A DNA stretch of 64,000 nt. Origin: Rubrivivax sp. (GTDB taxonomy: Bacteria > Pseudomonadota > Gammaproteobacteria > Burkholderiales > Burkholderiaceae_C). How positions within the stretch are numbered: the first letter of the stretch is position 1; the number at the start of each line of letters is the position of its first letter. Shown here in pieces: positions 40,740-49,280 of this stretch. The notes beneath the pieces were generated by a model. That model worked only from the letters and a program-made list of their open reading frames with translations. It searched no databases and was not told the DNA's origin. The stretch lies in assembly GCA_019635285.1 (NCBI GenBank), contig JAHBZS010000021.1, forward strand, positions 1 to 64,000, written 5' to 3'. The position numbers and the translations under genes are program-made.

Positions 40740-41630
40740 ATGAAGTGGGAAGGCAACCGGCAGAGCGACAACGTCGAAGACCGGCGCGGCAGCGGGGGCG
40801 GTGGCTTCGGCGGTGGCATGGGCCCGCGCATCGGCGGGCGCGGCATCGGCATCGGCACGATCGTCATCGCGCTGGTGGGCGGCTGGATCCTCGGCATCAA
40901 CCCGCTGACGCTGCTCGGCGCTTTGAGCGGCGGCGGCTCGGTGGCGCCGCCCGCGCAGCAGGCGCCGGCGCAGGCGCCGCCGGCCAACGACAAGATGGCC
41001 GCCTTCGTCTCCACCGTGCTGGCCAGCACCGAGGACGTGTGGACCGAGCAGTTCCGCGCCGCGGGCGGCGCCTACCGGCCGCCGGGGCTGGTGCTGTTCC
41101 GCGGCGCCACGCGCACCGGCTGCGGCGTCGGGCAGTCGGCGATGGGGCCGTTCTACTGCCCCGCCGACCAGAAGGTCTACATCGACCTGAACTTCTTCGA
41201 CACGCTGGACCGGCAGCTGGGTGCGCCGGGCGACTTCGCCCAGGCCTATGTGGTGGCGCACGAGGTCGGCCACCACGTGCAGAAGCAGCTGGGCATCACC
41301 GACAAGGTCGACGGCATGCGCGGCCGCGTGCCCGAGGAGCAGATGAACGCGCTGTCGGTGCGGCTGGAACTGCAGGCCGACTGCCTGGCCGGCGTCTGGG
41401 CGAACCATGCCAACAAGGCCAAGGCGTGGCTCGAGCCCGGCGACGTCGAAGAAGGGCTCAACGCCGCCGCGAAGATCGGCGACGACACGTTGCAGCGCCA
41501 GTCGCAGGGCGTGGTGGTGCCCGAATCCTTTACCCACGGCAGCAGCGCGCAGCGCGTGAACTGGTTCAAGCGCGGGCTGAGCAGCGGCAACATGTCGCAG
41601 TGCAATACCTTCGAATCGAGGCAACTCTGA
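40740..41630 (+). CDS. Neutral zinc metallopeptidase (YpfJ family)
   Basis: 296 residues. A Gly-rich N-terminus with one membrane helix (about residues 36-60), a Pro/Ala/Gln linker, and a zinc protease domain with VVAHEVGHHVQKQLG (HExxH) and the downstream ligand region RLELQADCLAGVWAN. Four cysteines in the domain may form disulfides in the periplasm. Substrate unknown. A GGAGGAGA ribosome site lies just before the ATG. It ends 11 bases before the WS/DGAT gene. Confidence 0.9.
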   Translation: MKWEGNRQSDNVEDRRGSGGGGFGGGMGPRIGGRGIGIGTIVIALVGGWILGINPLTLLGALSGGGSVAPPAQQAPAQAPPANDKMAAFVSTVLASTEDVWTEQFRAAGGAYRPPGLVLFRGATRTGCGVGQSAMGPFYCPADQKVYIDLNFFDTLDRQLGAPGDFAQAYVVAHEVGHHVQKQLGITDKVDGMRGRVPEEQMNALSVRLELQADCLAGVWANHANKAKAWLEPGDVEEGLNAAAKIGDDTLQRQSQGVVVPESFTHGSSAQRVNWFKRGLSSGNMSQCNTFESRQL

Positions 41631-41641
41631 ACACCGACACG

Positions 41642-43213
41642 ATGAGACAACTCAGCGCCCGCGATGCCGGCTTCCTGTATTCGGACACCAGCCATTCCAA
41701 CGCCAACGTCACGCTGATCCAGATCTACGACCAGAGCACCGCGCCCGGCGGCAAGGTGCGCTTCAAGAGCATCCTGGCGCACATCGAGAGCCGGCTCGCC
41801 GGCCTGCCGATCTTCCGCAGCAAGCTGCAGCGCGTGCCGCTGGACCTGGACCATCCGTACTGGGTCGACGACCCGAACTTCGACCTCGAATACCACGTGC
41901 GCCACATCGCGCTGCCCAAGCCGGGCGATTGGCGCCAGTTCTGCATCCAGGCCTCGCGCATCCACGCGCGGCCGCTGGACCAGAACCGCCCGCTGTGGGA
42001 GATCTACGTGGTCGAGGGCCTGGACAGCCTGCTCGAGCTGCCGGCCGGCAGCTTTGCGCTGCTGACCAAGATCCACCATGCGGCGGTCGAGGCCGAAGGC
42101 GGCAACCGCATCGCCATGCTGCTGCACGACCTGACGCCCCACGCGCTGCCGCCGGCGCCGCCGAAGCCGTGGTTCCCGCAGCGCACGCCCGGGGCGATGG
42201 AGCTGCTGCTGCGCGGCGCCGTCAACTCGGTGCTGTCGCCGCTGCAGCTGCGCACGCCGCTGGCGCGCCGGCTGGCCGACAACGCCGAAGCCGCCTGGAC
42301 CTTCGCCAACGACCTGCTGGCGCGGCCCGAGCAGCTGCTGGCCACGCGCTTCAACTCGGTGGTCTCGGCGCACCGCGTGTTCGACACGCGGCGCTTCATG
42401 CTCGAGGAGTTCGAGGCCATCCGCGGCCTGGTGCCCGGCGCCAGCGTCAACGACGCGGTGCTGGCGGTCTGCGGCGGGGCGCTGCGCGCCCACCTGCAGT
42501 CGCTGGGCGAGCTGCCCGGCCCCAGCCTCAGCGCCGTCACGCCGCTGCGCCTGCCCGGGCGCGACAAGCCCGGCAGCAGCTCCGGCTCGATGACCTGGCT
42601 GCGCGTGCAGCTGGGCACCGACGAGGCCGACCCGGTGCAGCGCCTGCGCCGCGTGCAGGAGCAGACCGCCGCGGCGCTCGGCCCGGAGGCCGCCCATGCC
42701 GACCCGCAGAGCGTCGACGGCAGCCACCAGGCGGCCTCGACCTTGGCGCTGAGCAGCCGCATGCAGAGCCTGCTGAGCCTGGGCAACGTGCGCCGCTCGC
42801 CGGCCGCGGCCTGCACCATCACCAACGTGGCCGGGCCGTCGGCGCCGCTGTACCTGAACGGCGCGCGCATGACCTACTTCTCGGCCATCATGCCCATCGC
42901 CGACGGCATGGGCCTGGTGATCGCCGTGACCAGCTACGACGGCCGCATCATCATCTCGCCGACCTCGTGCCGCGAACTGCTGCCCGACCCCGAGGCCTTC
43001 ACGCAGCGGCTGCGCGACAGCTTCCAGGAATACCTGGCGCTGGCGCGCGCGCCGCGCCCGGCGGCGGCGGCCGCCAAGCCGGCTAGATCGGCACGGCCTC
43101 GTGCGTCAGCGCGCGGTGCAGCATCCCCAGCATCCCCGAAGGCTCGTAGGGCTTCCACTGCCCCTCGGGCTGCGCGAGCCGGTCGGCCACGATCTGCAGC
43201 ACCAGCGGGTTGA
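41642..43213 (+). CDS. Wax ester synthase / diacylglycerol acyltransferase homologue
   Basis: WS/DGAT-type O-acyltransferase for storage lipids, 523 residues. The condensation-domain fold is recognisable: MRQLSARDAGFLYSDT, RPLWEIYVVEGL, NDAVLAVCGGALRAHL, and a WS/DGAT C-domain (CTITNVAGPSAPLYLNGARM). The catalytic HHxxxDG box is altered to HHAAVEAEGG (from about residue 145): both His remain, but Asp is Glu and the following Gly is Ala. The last 45 or so residues are a low-complexity Ala/Arg/Pro/Ser tail that overlaps the convergent esterase by 131 bases. Activity is therefore uncertain. Confidence 0.82.
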   Translation: MRQLSARDAGFLYSDTSHSNANVTLIQIYDQSTAPGGKVRFKSILAHIESRLAGLPIFRSKLQRVPLDLDHPYWVDDPNFDLEYHVRHIALPKPGDWRQFCIQASRIHARPLDQNRPLWEIYVVEGLDSLLELPAGSFALLTKIHHAAVEAEGGNRIAMLLHDLTPHALPPAPPKPWFPQRTPGAMELLLRGAVNSVLSPLQLRTPLARRLADNAEAAWTFANDLLARPEQLLATRFNSVVSAHRVFDTRRFMLEEFEAIRGLVPGASVNDAVLAVCGGALRAHLQSLGELPGPSLSAVTPLRLPGRDKPGSSSGSMTWLRVQLGTDEADPVQRLRRVQEQTAAALGPEAAHADPQSVDGSHQAASTLALSSRMQSLLSLGNVRRSPAAACTITNVAGPSAPLYLNGARMTYFSAIMPIADGMGLVIAVTSYDGRIIISPTSCRELLPDPEAFTQRLRDSFQEYLALARAPRPAAAAAKPARSARPRASARGAASPASPKARRASTAPRAARAGRPRSAAPAG

Positions 43214-43895
43214 AGCCCAGCCCGACGTGGCTGCCGGCCACGCGGATGTTCTCGCGCAGCGTGGGGTCGCCGTCGATGGTGGCTTCCTGCGGCGGCACGA
43301 CGCCGTCGCTCAGCGAGTAGAGGCAGCTGATCGGCACCGGCAGGGCGCGGCCTTCGCGCAGCGTCTTGGCGCGCGGCTGCATCGCGTGGGCGGCCGAGCC
43401 CATCGGGTGGGCCACCAGCCGGTACAGCGCGCGCAGCAGCGGCGGCACGGCGCTGCCCGAGGAATCCAGCGAGATCGGGCTGCCCAGCGTGATGACGTTG
43501 CGCACGCATTCCGGCGCCTGGTGCGCGCCGTAGAGCGCGAACACGCCGCCCAGGCTCCAGCCCACCAGGCTGACGCGGCGACCGGTCTCGTGCTGCAGGT
43601 AGCGGATCTTCTGCTCCAGCGCCGACGCATGCCCGGGCCGGAAGCCGACATTGCGCCCCAGCCCCCAGGTCTGCACCTGGTAGCCGCGGTTGCGCAGGAA
43701 CAGCTCCAGCGCGATCAGCGAGCCTTCGCTGCCCATGAAGCCGGGCAGCAGCAGCACCGGGTGGCCGTCGCCCTCGGGCGTCTGCATGAGCATCGGCAGC
43801 GCGTAGGGCAGCGAGGCGATTTCGAAGAACACACGCGCCTCGAGCATCGAGCTCAGGGCGCTGGGCTGGCCGGTGTGGGGGTGTCGGGTTGCCAT
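43083..43895 (-). CDS. Alpha/beta hydrolase (esterase/lipase)
   Basis: 270 residues with LLLPGFMGSEGSLIALELFL, nucleophile elbow GWSLGGVFALYGAH, acid region YSLSDGVVPP, and His in VAGSHVGLGFNPLVL: a complete triad. Esterases of this kind often accompany wax ester synthase genes, so a role in neutral lipid turnover is plausible. Its 3' end overlaps the WS/DGAT gene on the other strand. A 16-base palindrome lies 15 bases before its ATG. Confidence 0.82.
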   Translation of the reverse strand: MATRHPHTGQPSALSSMLEARVFFEIASLPYALPMLMQTPEGDGHPVLLLPGFMGSEGSLIALELFLRNRGYQVQTWGLGRNVGFRPGHASALEQKIRYLQHETGRRVSLVGWSLGGVFALYGAHQAPECVRNVITLGSPISLDSSGSAVPPLLRALYRLVAHPMGSAAHAMQPRAKTLREGRALPVPISCLYSLSDGVVPPQEATIDGDPTLRENIRVAGSHVGLGFNPLVLQIVADRLAQPEGQWKPYEPSGMLGMLHRALTHEAVPI

Positions 43896-43909
43896 GCGCT
43901 CGCTTTAAA

Positions 43910-43925
43910 CAGAGCGGTTGCTCTG
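43910..43925. promoter_or_regulatory. Perfect 16-base palindrome before the esterase gene
   Basis: CAGAGC-GGTT-GCTCTG is an inverted repeat in an A/T-rich island between two GC-rich genes. It sits 15 bases upstream of the esterase start and beside AATATT (43927-43932), a possible -10. Size and symmetry suit a TetR-type operator; the regulator is not next to it. Confidence 0.5.
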
Positions 43926-43960
43926 CAATATTCGAACCATAACACGCGACCCAGGCGTCT

Positions 43961-45112
43961 TTACTGAGGGAAGGTCCCCGGACGCAGGATGGAACGGTCT
44001 ACGTTCACGAGTTGCGTGTGGCCGCAGAAGGCCATGGTCACGTCCAGCTCCTTGTGCAGGATCTGCAGCGCCTTCAGCACGCCGGCTTCGCCCATCGCGC
44101 CCAGGCCGTAGACCATGGCGCGGCCGATCATCGTGCCGCGCGCACCCAGCGCCCAGGCCTTGAGCACGTCCTGGCCGCTGCGGATGCCGCCGTCCATCCA
44201 CACCTCGAGCCTGGAGCCCACCGCGTCGACGATCGCCGGCAGCGCCTCGATGCTCGACGGCGCGCCGTCCAGCTGGCGCCCGCCGTGGTTGCTGACGACG
44301 ATGGCGTCGGCGCCATGCTCGGCGGCCAGCCGGGCATCTTCCACTTCCATGATGCCCTTCAGGATCAGCTTGCCGCCCCACTGCTTCTTCACCCATTCCA
44401 CGTCCGGCCAGGACAGGCGCGGGTCGAACTGCTCGTTGGTCCAGGCCGCCAGCGAGCTCATGTCGCTGACGCCCTTGACGTGGCCCACCAGGTTACCGAA
44501 GCTGCGCCGCCGGGTGCCGGCCATGCCCAGGCACCAGCCGGGCTTGGTCATCAGGTTCAGGATGTTCCTCAGCGTCGGCTTGGGCGGCGCGGTCAGGCCG
44601 TTCTTCAGGTCCTTGTGGCGCTGGCCGATGACCTGCAGGTCCAGCGTCAGCACCAGCGCGCTGCAGTTCGCGGCCCGGCAGCGCTCGATCATGCGCGCCA
44701 TGGCATCGCGGTCGCGCATCATGTACAGCTGGAACCAGAAGGGCGCCTGCGTGGCCGCGGCGATGTCTTCGATCGAGCAGATGCTCATCGTCGACAGGGT
44801 GAACGGGATGCCGAAGGCCTTGGCCGCCTTGGCCGCCAGGATCTCGCCGTCGGCATGCTGCATGCCGGTCAGCCCCACGGGCGCGATGGCCACCGGCATC
44901 TTGGCGTCGACCCCCACCATCTTCACCGCGGTGCTGCGGTTCTCCATGTTCACCGCCACGCGCTGGCGCAGCTTGATCGTCTGGAAGTCCGCTTCGTTGG
45001 CGCGGTAGGTGCCTTCGGTCCACGAGCCCGAATCGGCATAGTCGTAGAACATGCGCGGCACGCGCTTCTCGGCCAGCACGCGCAGGTCTTCGATGTTCGT
45101 GATCACGGGCAT
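43961..45112 (-). CDS. lldD: FMN-dependent L-lactate dehydrogenase / alpha-hydroxy acid oxidase
   Basis: Oxidises L-lactate (or a related 2-hydroxy acid) and feeds the respiratory chain. 383 residues. FMN/substrate residues: Tyr in RMFYDYADSGSWTEGTYRAN, QLYMMRDRD, Lys in LILKGIMEVEDA, catalytic His with Arg in VVSNHGGRQLDGAPSS, and DGGIRSGQDVLKA. The family includes mandelate and glycolate oxidases, so lactate is the best but not the only reading. A LysR regulator is encoded directly upstream on the same strand. Confidence 0.85.
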   Translation of the reverse strand: MPVITNIEDLRVLAEKRVPRMFYDYADSGSWTEGTYRANEADFQTIKLRQRVAVNMENRSTAVKMVGVDAKMPVAIAPVGLTGMQHADGEILAAKAAKAFGIPFTLSTMSICSIEDIAAATQAPFWFQLYMMRDRDAMARMIERCRAANCSALVLTLDLQVIGQRHKDLKNGLTAPPKPTLRNILNLMTKPGWCLGMAGTRRRSFGNLVGHVKGVSDMSSLAAWTNEQFDPRLSWPDVEWVKKQWGGKLILKGIMEVEDARLAAEHGADAIVVSNHGGRQLDGAPSSIEALPAIVDAVGSRLEVWMDGGIRSGQDVLKAWALGARGTMIGRAMVYGLGAMGEAGVLKALQILHKELDVTMAFCGHTQLVNVDRSILRPGTFPQ

Positions 45113-45184
45113 GCGGGTCTCCGGTGTTTCGATGTGTTGGGCGCCATGCTAGCGACGCGGCCGCCGGCACTGGCGGAAGAATCG

Positions 45185-46096
45185 TCAGCGGCGGCGCGAA
45201 AGTTCTTCCTCGGCGGCGGCCAGCTCGTCCGCGCACAGTGCGCGCAGCCAGTCGGCGAAGGGCCGCACCGCGTCGGCGTCGCCGTGGGTGAGCAGCTGGT
45301 AGTGCTGCGTCGGCCAGGCGCGCTGCGCCAGCGGTGCCAGCAGGCTGCCCGCGGCCAGCCAGGGCCGCGCCAGCGCCGGCCGCGCGAGGGCGATGCCCTG
45401 GCCGCTGACCGCCGCCTCCAGCGTCAGGCCCAGGTCCAGCAGCTTGGGGCCTTCGGCCGGCTCGGGCCAGTCCAGCCCGGCCGCGCGGAACCAGGGCGTC
45501 CACGGCTGCAGCGGCGTGCGCAGCAGCGGGGCCCGCGCCAGGTCGGCCGGGCGGCGCAGCGGCGGCAGCCGCGCCAGCAGCGCCGGCGCGGCCAGCGGCA
45601 GCACCTGTTCGCACAGCAGCACCTGCGGCGCGGCGGCGTCGACCTCACCGTAGCGCACCTCCACGTCGGCCTGCGCCGTGGCGGGTTCGGCATAGGGCAC
45701 CGACAGCTGCAGCTCCAGCTCGATCTGCGCATGCGCCGCGCTGAAGGACGCCAGCCGCGGCACCAGGATCTGCCGCGCGAAGGTGGGCGGCGCCAGCACG
45801 CGCAGCCGCTGGCTGCGCTGCACGGCGCGGCGGTGCAGCGGCATCGCGGCCAGCAGCTGCAGGGCGCCCTTGACCTGCTGCAGGTACTCGCGGCCGCTGG
45901 GCGTCAGCTGCAGCGGCTTGGTGCCGCGGGCGAACAGCGCCGTGCCCAGCAGCTCCTCGACGGTGGCCACGCGCTTGGCGATGGCGCTGGCGCCCAGGTC
46001 CAGCTCGTCCGCCGCACGCTCGAAGCTGCCCAGCCGCGCGCTGGCCTCGAAGGCCCGCAGGCCGTCGATCGAAGGAAGCCGAAGGTCCTGCGCCAT
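45185..46096 (-). CDS. LysR-family transcriptional regulator
   Basis: 303 residues: winged helix-turn-helix at the N-terminus (PSIDGLRAFEASARLGSFERAADEL, GASAIAKRVATVEELLG, LFARGTKPLQLTPSG), then a LysR effector domain. This is the GcvA-like subtype by its N-terminus. Start at 46096 by homology; TAGACT on the minus strand (46105-46110) is a likely -10 only eight bases before it. It lies 72 bases before lldD in the same direction and may control it. Confidence 0.88.
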   Translation of the reverse strand: MAQDLRLPSIDGLRAFEASARLGSFERAADELDLGASAIAKRVATVEELLGTALFARGTKPLQLTPSGREYLQQVKGALQLLAAMPLHRRAVQRSQRLRVLAPPTFARQILVPRLASFSAAHAQIELELQLSVPYAEPATAQADVEVRYGEVDAAAPQVLLCEQVLPLAAPALLARLPPLRRPADLARAPLLRTPLQPWTPWFRAAGLDWPEPAEGPKLLDLGLTLEAAVSGQGIALARPALARPWLAAGSLLAPLAQRAWPTQHYQLLTHGDADAVRPFADWLRALCADELAAAEEELSRRR

Positions 46097-46141
46097 CGCG
46101 GGGCAGTCTATGCCAGCGTGCCCCGCGCGCGCCGTGGCACC

Positions 46142-46555
46142 ATGCGGCCGATGCTGCCCGCCGACGCCCCGCCAAACCCGCGCCCGCGCTGGCAGCGCGG
46201 GCTGTGGCTGCTGGCCGGTGCCGTCAGCCTGGCGACCGGCATCGTCGGCATCTTCCTGCCGCTGCTGCCGACCACGCCCTTCGTGCTGCTGGCGGCCTTC
46301 TGCTTTTCGCGCGGCAGCCAGCGTTGCGAGACCTGGCTGCTGCAGCACCCACGCTTCGGGCCGATGGTGCGCGGCTGGCGCGCCAACCGCGCGGTGCCGC
46401 TGCGTGCCAAGCAGCTGGCCACCGTGATGATGGTGGTCGGCTCGGCCTGGGCCTGGTGGAGCTTGCCGCCGAGCGTGTGCTGGCTGCCGACGCTGTTGTG
46501 CGCCGCGACGGCGCTGTGGCTGTGGCGGCTGCCGACGGCCGCGCCGCAGGCCTAG
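46142..46555 (+). CDS. DUF454 (YbaN-like) inner-membrane protein
   Basis: 137 residues, two or three membrane helices. The family motif is visible as GIFLPLLPTTPFVLLAAFCFSRGS (split by the membrane), then CETWLLQHPRFGPMVRGW. Function unknown. A second in-frame ATG at 46151 is an alternative start. The gene diverges from lysR and converges with dinB, and its stop codon lies inside the shared terminator stem. Confidence 0.85.
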   Translation: MRPMLPADAPPNPRPRWQRGLWLLAGAVSLATGIVGIFLPLLPTTPFVLLAAFCFSRGSQRCETWLLQHPRFGPMVRGWRANRAVPLRAKQLATVMMVVGSAWAWWSLPPSVCWLPTLLCAATALWLWRLPTAAPQA

Positions 46556-46607
46556 GAGCCTGGGCGGCAGAAATCCGCAGTCGCGCCCGGGCGTCCCAGG
46601 CTCCTAG
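46552..46607. terminator. Bidirectional terminator with both stop codons in its arms
   Basis: A perfect 13-base inverted repeat, CTAGGAGCCTGGG (46552-46564) and CCCAGGCTCCTAG (46595-46607), encloses a 30-base loop. The DUF454 stop TAG (46553-46555) and the dinB stop (TAG on the minus strand, 46604-46606) occupy mirror positions in the two arms. Confidence 0.75.
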
Positions 46608-47833
46608 CCGAAGGGCAGCTCGGCGCTGTCTTCTTGCGGTGCGGGCGCGGACGCCGGCGCTGCACGGCGCGGCGTGTCGGCCGCGGGCACCCGTCCCGCC
46701 CGCGCCAGGCTGCCCACGCGCACGCCCAGCAGCCGCAGGCGCCGCTGCAGGTCCACGCGCTTCAGGCATTCGCCGGCGGCGCGGCGGATGGCCGTGGCGT
46801 CGGCCACCGCGTCGGGCAGGGTGAGGTCGCGTGTCACCGTGCGGAAGTCGTCGAAGCGCAGCTTGATGCCCACCGTGCGGCCCACGTAGCCCTTGCGCTG
46901 CAGGTCGGCGGCCACCTGCGTGCACAGCCGGGTGAAGACCGCGGTCAGCTCGGCGCGGTCGGCCTTGGCATGCAGGTCGCGCTCGAAGGTGGTCTCGCGG
47001 CTCATCGACACCGGCTCGCTGTGCGTCACCACCGCGCGCTCGTCGCGCCCATGCGCGGCGTCGTGCAGCCAGGCGCCGTAGCTGCGGCCGAAGCGCTCGA
47101 TCAGGTCGGCGCGCGGCCAGGCCGCCAGTTCGCCGACGCGGGTGATGCCCATCGCCGCCAGCTTGGCGCCCGCCTTCGGGCCGATGCCGTTGATGCGCCG
47201 CACCGGCAGCGGCCAGATGCGCGTGGGCAGGTCGGCCAAGGTGAGGATGGTCAACCCGTCGGGCTTGTCCAGCTCGGAGGCGATCTTCGACAGCAGCTTG
47301 TTCGGCGTCACGCCGATCGAGCAGGTGAGCCCGGTGGCGCGCTTCACGCTGTTGCGGATCTCCTGCGCCACCGCGCGCACGCCGCCCAGCGGGTCGTGGC
47401 CCAGCGGCTCGTGCACGCCGGGCACGGCGCTCAGGTCGATGTAGATCTCGTCGATGCCGCGGTCCTCGATCTGCGGCGTGACCTCGGCCACCGCCGCCTT
47501 GAACAGGCGCGAATAGCGGCGGTACTCATCGAAGTCGGTGGGCAGCAGCACCGCATCGGGCGCGCGCAGCGCGGCCTTCATCAACCCCATCGCCGAGAAC
47601 ACACCCAGGTCGCGCGCGGCGTAGGTGGCGGTGGTGGCCACACCGCGGCCCACGTAGTCGCGCAGCCGCGCGAACTGCCGGCGGCCGTCGGCCTGCAACT
47701 GCGGCTGGTGGCGCCGGCCGCCACCGATGACCACCGGCAGGCCCTGCAGTTCGGGATAGCGCAGCAACTCGACGGACGCATAGAACGCGTCCATGTCCAG
47801 GTGCGCGATCCAGCGCGGCGGCGGGGGCTGCAT
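46604..47833 (-). CDS. dinB: DNA polymerase IV (translesion, Y family)
   Basis: Error-prone translesion polymerase. 409 residues. Metal-binding acidic residues in AHLDMDAFYASVE and DRGIDEIYIDLS, GVTPNKLLSKIASELDKPDG, HhH region INGIGPKAGAKLAAMGI, little-finger domain, and a C-terminal PQEDSAELPFG that could be a beta-clamp binding peptide. Relative to E. coli it has about 20 extra residues after VVIGGG, rich in Gln and Arg. The ATG at 47833 has CAGAAT six bases upstream on the minus strand, again a leaderless-type start. Confidence 0.93.
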   Translation of the reverse strand: MQPPPPRWIAHLDMDAFYASVELLRYPELQGLPVVIGGGRRHQPQLQADGRRQFARLRDYVGRGVATTATYAARDLGVFSAMGLMKAALRAPDAVLLPTDFDEYRRYSRLFKAAVAEVTPQIEDRGIDEIYIDLSAVPGVHEPLGHDPLGGVRAVAQEIRNSVKRATGLTCSIGVTPNKLLSKIASELDKPDGLTILTLADLPTRIWPLPVRRINGIGPKAGAKLAAMGITRVGELAAWPRADLIERFGRSYGAWLHDAAHGRDERAVVTHSEPVSMSRETTFERDLHAKADRAELTAVFTRLCTQVAADLQRKGYVGRTVGIKLRFDDFRTVTRDLTLPDAVADATAIRRAAGECLKRVDLQRRLRLLGVRVGSLARAGRVPAADTPRRAAPASAPAPQEDSAELPFG

Positions 47834-47839
47834 GCAGGC

Positions 47840-47845
47840 ATTCTG
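47840..47845 (-). promoter_or_regulatory. Candidate -10 hexamer for dinB
   Basis: On the minus strand CAGAAT is followed by exactly six bases and then the dinB ATG. No LexA-type box (CTGT-N8-ACAG) was noticed in the 260-base space between dinB and the divergent transporter. Confidence 0.35.
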
Positions 47846-48095
47846 CGTCCGATGGCGGTGGCGGGGCACCACGCCTTCGTGGACAAGCGCCGACCTCGGC
47901 GCGCGGACGAGCCCGGCGCGGCGAGAGGCGGTCTCAGGCCGGCGACCTCCGCCGCATGGCGCAAGCTGTCGCGCCGGTTGGACGGCGCGGGCATGCGCAT
48001 CGTGGGCCGTGAGCGTCGCCCATCTTCGGCCCTGTCGGCGCCAGCGCCGGGCCCGGGCCGATGCGACAATCGCGCCCCACTGGAGCACGCTGTCG

Positions 48096-49205
48096 ATGCC
48101 CGCCCCCGAACGCACCCCCGAACACGTTCCCGAACACGTCCCCGGGCGCGACCTGCCCCGTACCACCCTCGGCGTGCTGTTCATCGGCCTGCTGATCGTG
48201 GCCACGCTGTGGATCCTGCGGCCCTTCCTCGCGCCGATGATCTGGGCGGTCATGATCGTGGTGTCCACCTGGCCGATGATGACCTGGCTCCAGGCGCGGC
48301 TGTGGGGCAAGCGCGCGCTGGCGGTGCTGGTCATGTCGCTGCTCATCCTGACGCTGCTGGTGGTGCCGCTGATGCTGGCCATCGGCACCATCGTGCGCCA
48401 TGCCGACGACATCGTCGCGCAGGCGGCCATCCTGTCGGGCTACGTGATGTCGCCGCCACCGCCGTGGGTGGCCGGCCTGCCGCTGATCGGCGACAACCTG
48501 GCGCGCTTCTGGGAGCAGGCCGCCGCGGCCGGCTCCAGCGGGCTGGTGTCGCGCATCCTGCCCTACGCCGACGACATCGCCAAATGGTTCGTCTCGCAGG
48601 CCGGCAGCCTGGGCATGGTGTTCGTGCAGTTCCTCATCATGGTGGGGCTGGCGGCGATCATGTATGCCGGCGGCGAACGCGCCGCGCGGGCCGTGCAGCG
48701 CTTCGGCTGGCGCCTGGCCGGCACGCAGGGCGAGAACGTGGTCAAGCTGGCCGGCCAGGCGATCCGCGGCGTGGCGCTGGGGGTGGGGGTCACGGCGGTG
48801 CTGCAGTCGGCGGCGGGCGGTATCGGCCTGGCCATCGCCGGTGTGCCCTTTGCCGGCCTGCTGACCGCGCTGATGCTGATGCTGTGCATCGCGCAGGTCG
48901 GGCCGTCGCTGGTGCTGTTCCCGGCGGTGGCCTGGGTCTACTGGAGCGGCGACACCGCCTGGGGCACCTTCCTGCTGGTGTGGTCGCTGGTGGTGTCGAC
49001 GATGGACAACATCATCCGCCCGGCGCTGATCAAGCTGGGCGCCGACCTGCCGCTGCTGCTGATCTTCGGCGGCGTCATCGGCGGGTTGCTGGCCTTCGGG
49101 ATGATCGGCATCTTCGTCGGCCCGGTGGTGCTGGCCGTGGCCTACACGCTGGTGGACGCCTGGATCACCGCCGGCGAAGACGCCGACAAGGCCGGCACGC
49201 CGTAG
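48096..49205 (+). CDS. AI-2E/YdiK-family membrane transporter
   Basis: 369 residues of the AI-2E (PerM/YdiK) family, proteins with about eight membrane helices and varied substrates (autoinducer-2, sodium or unknown). Conserved features: ATLWILRPFLAPMIWAVMIV near the N-terminus, GVALGVGVTAVLQSAAGGIG, and MDNIIRPALIKLGADLPLLL. Start at 48096; a longer open frame upstream has no support. The short cytosolic N-terminus is built from three 12-base repeats. Divergent from dinB, convergent with argH. Confidence 0.87.
   Translation: MPAPERTPEHVPEHVPGRDLPRTTLGVLFIGLLIVATLWILRPFLAPMIWAVMIVVSTWPMMTWLQARLWGKRALAVLVMSLLILTLLVVPLMLAIGTIVRHADDIVAQAAILSGYVMSPPPPWVAGLPLIGDNLARFWEQAAAAGSSGLVSRILPYADDIAKWFVSQAGSLGMVFVQFLIMVGLAAIMYAGGERAARAVQRFGWRLAGTQGENVVKLAGQAIRGVALGVGVTAVLQSAAGGIGLAIAGVPFAGLLTALMLMLCIAQVGPSLVLFPAVAWVYWSGDTAWGTFLLVWSLVVSTMDNIIRPALIKLGADLPLLLIFGGVIGGLLAFGMIGIFVGPVVLAVAYTLVDAWITAGEDADKAGTP
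48105..48140. repeat. Three tandem 12-base repeats in the transporter N-terminus
   Basis: Consensus CCCGAACACGTT, the first copy being more divergent. They encode PER TPEH VPEH VPG-like residues (Pro-Glu-His/Arg-Val). Copy changes would stay in frame. Confidence 0.6.
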
Positions 49206-49280
49206 CGCCGGCCGGCGCGCGCCCCGGGCACCGCCATCGGCCCACGGCGCGGGCCGTGACGTCGGTGACGGGCATACGCC

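Noticed and set aside
48105-48140. 12-base repeats considered as a CRISPR or iteron array
   Set aside because: Only three short adjoining copies with no spacers, inside the N-terminal coding part of a transporter gene.
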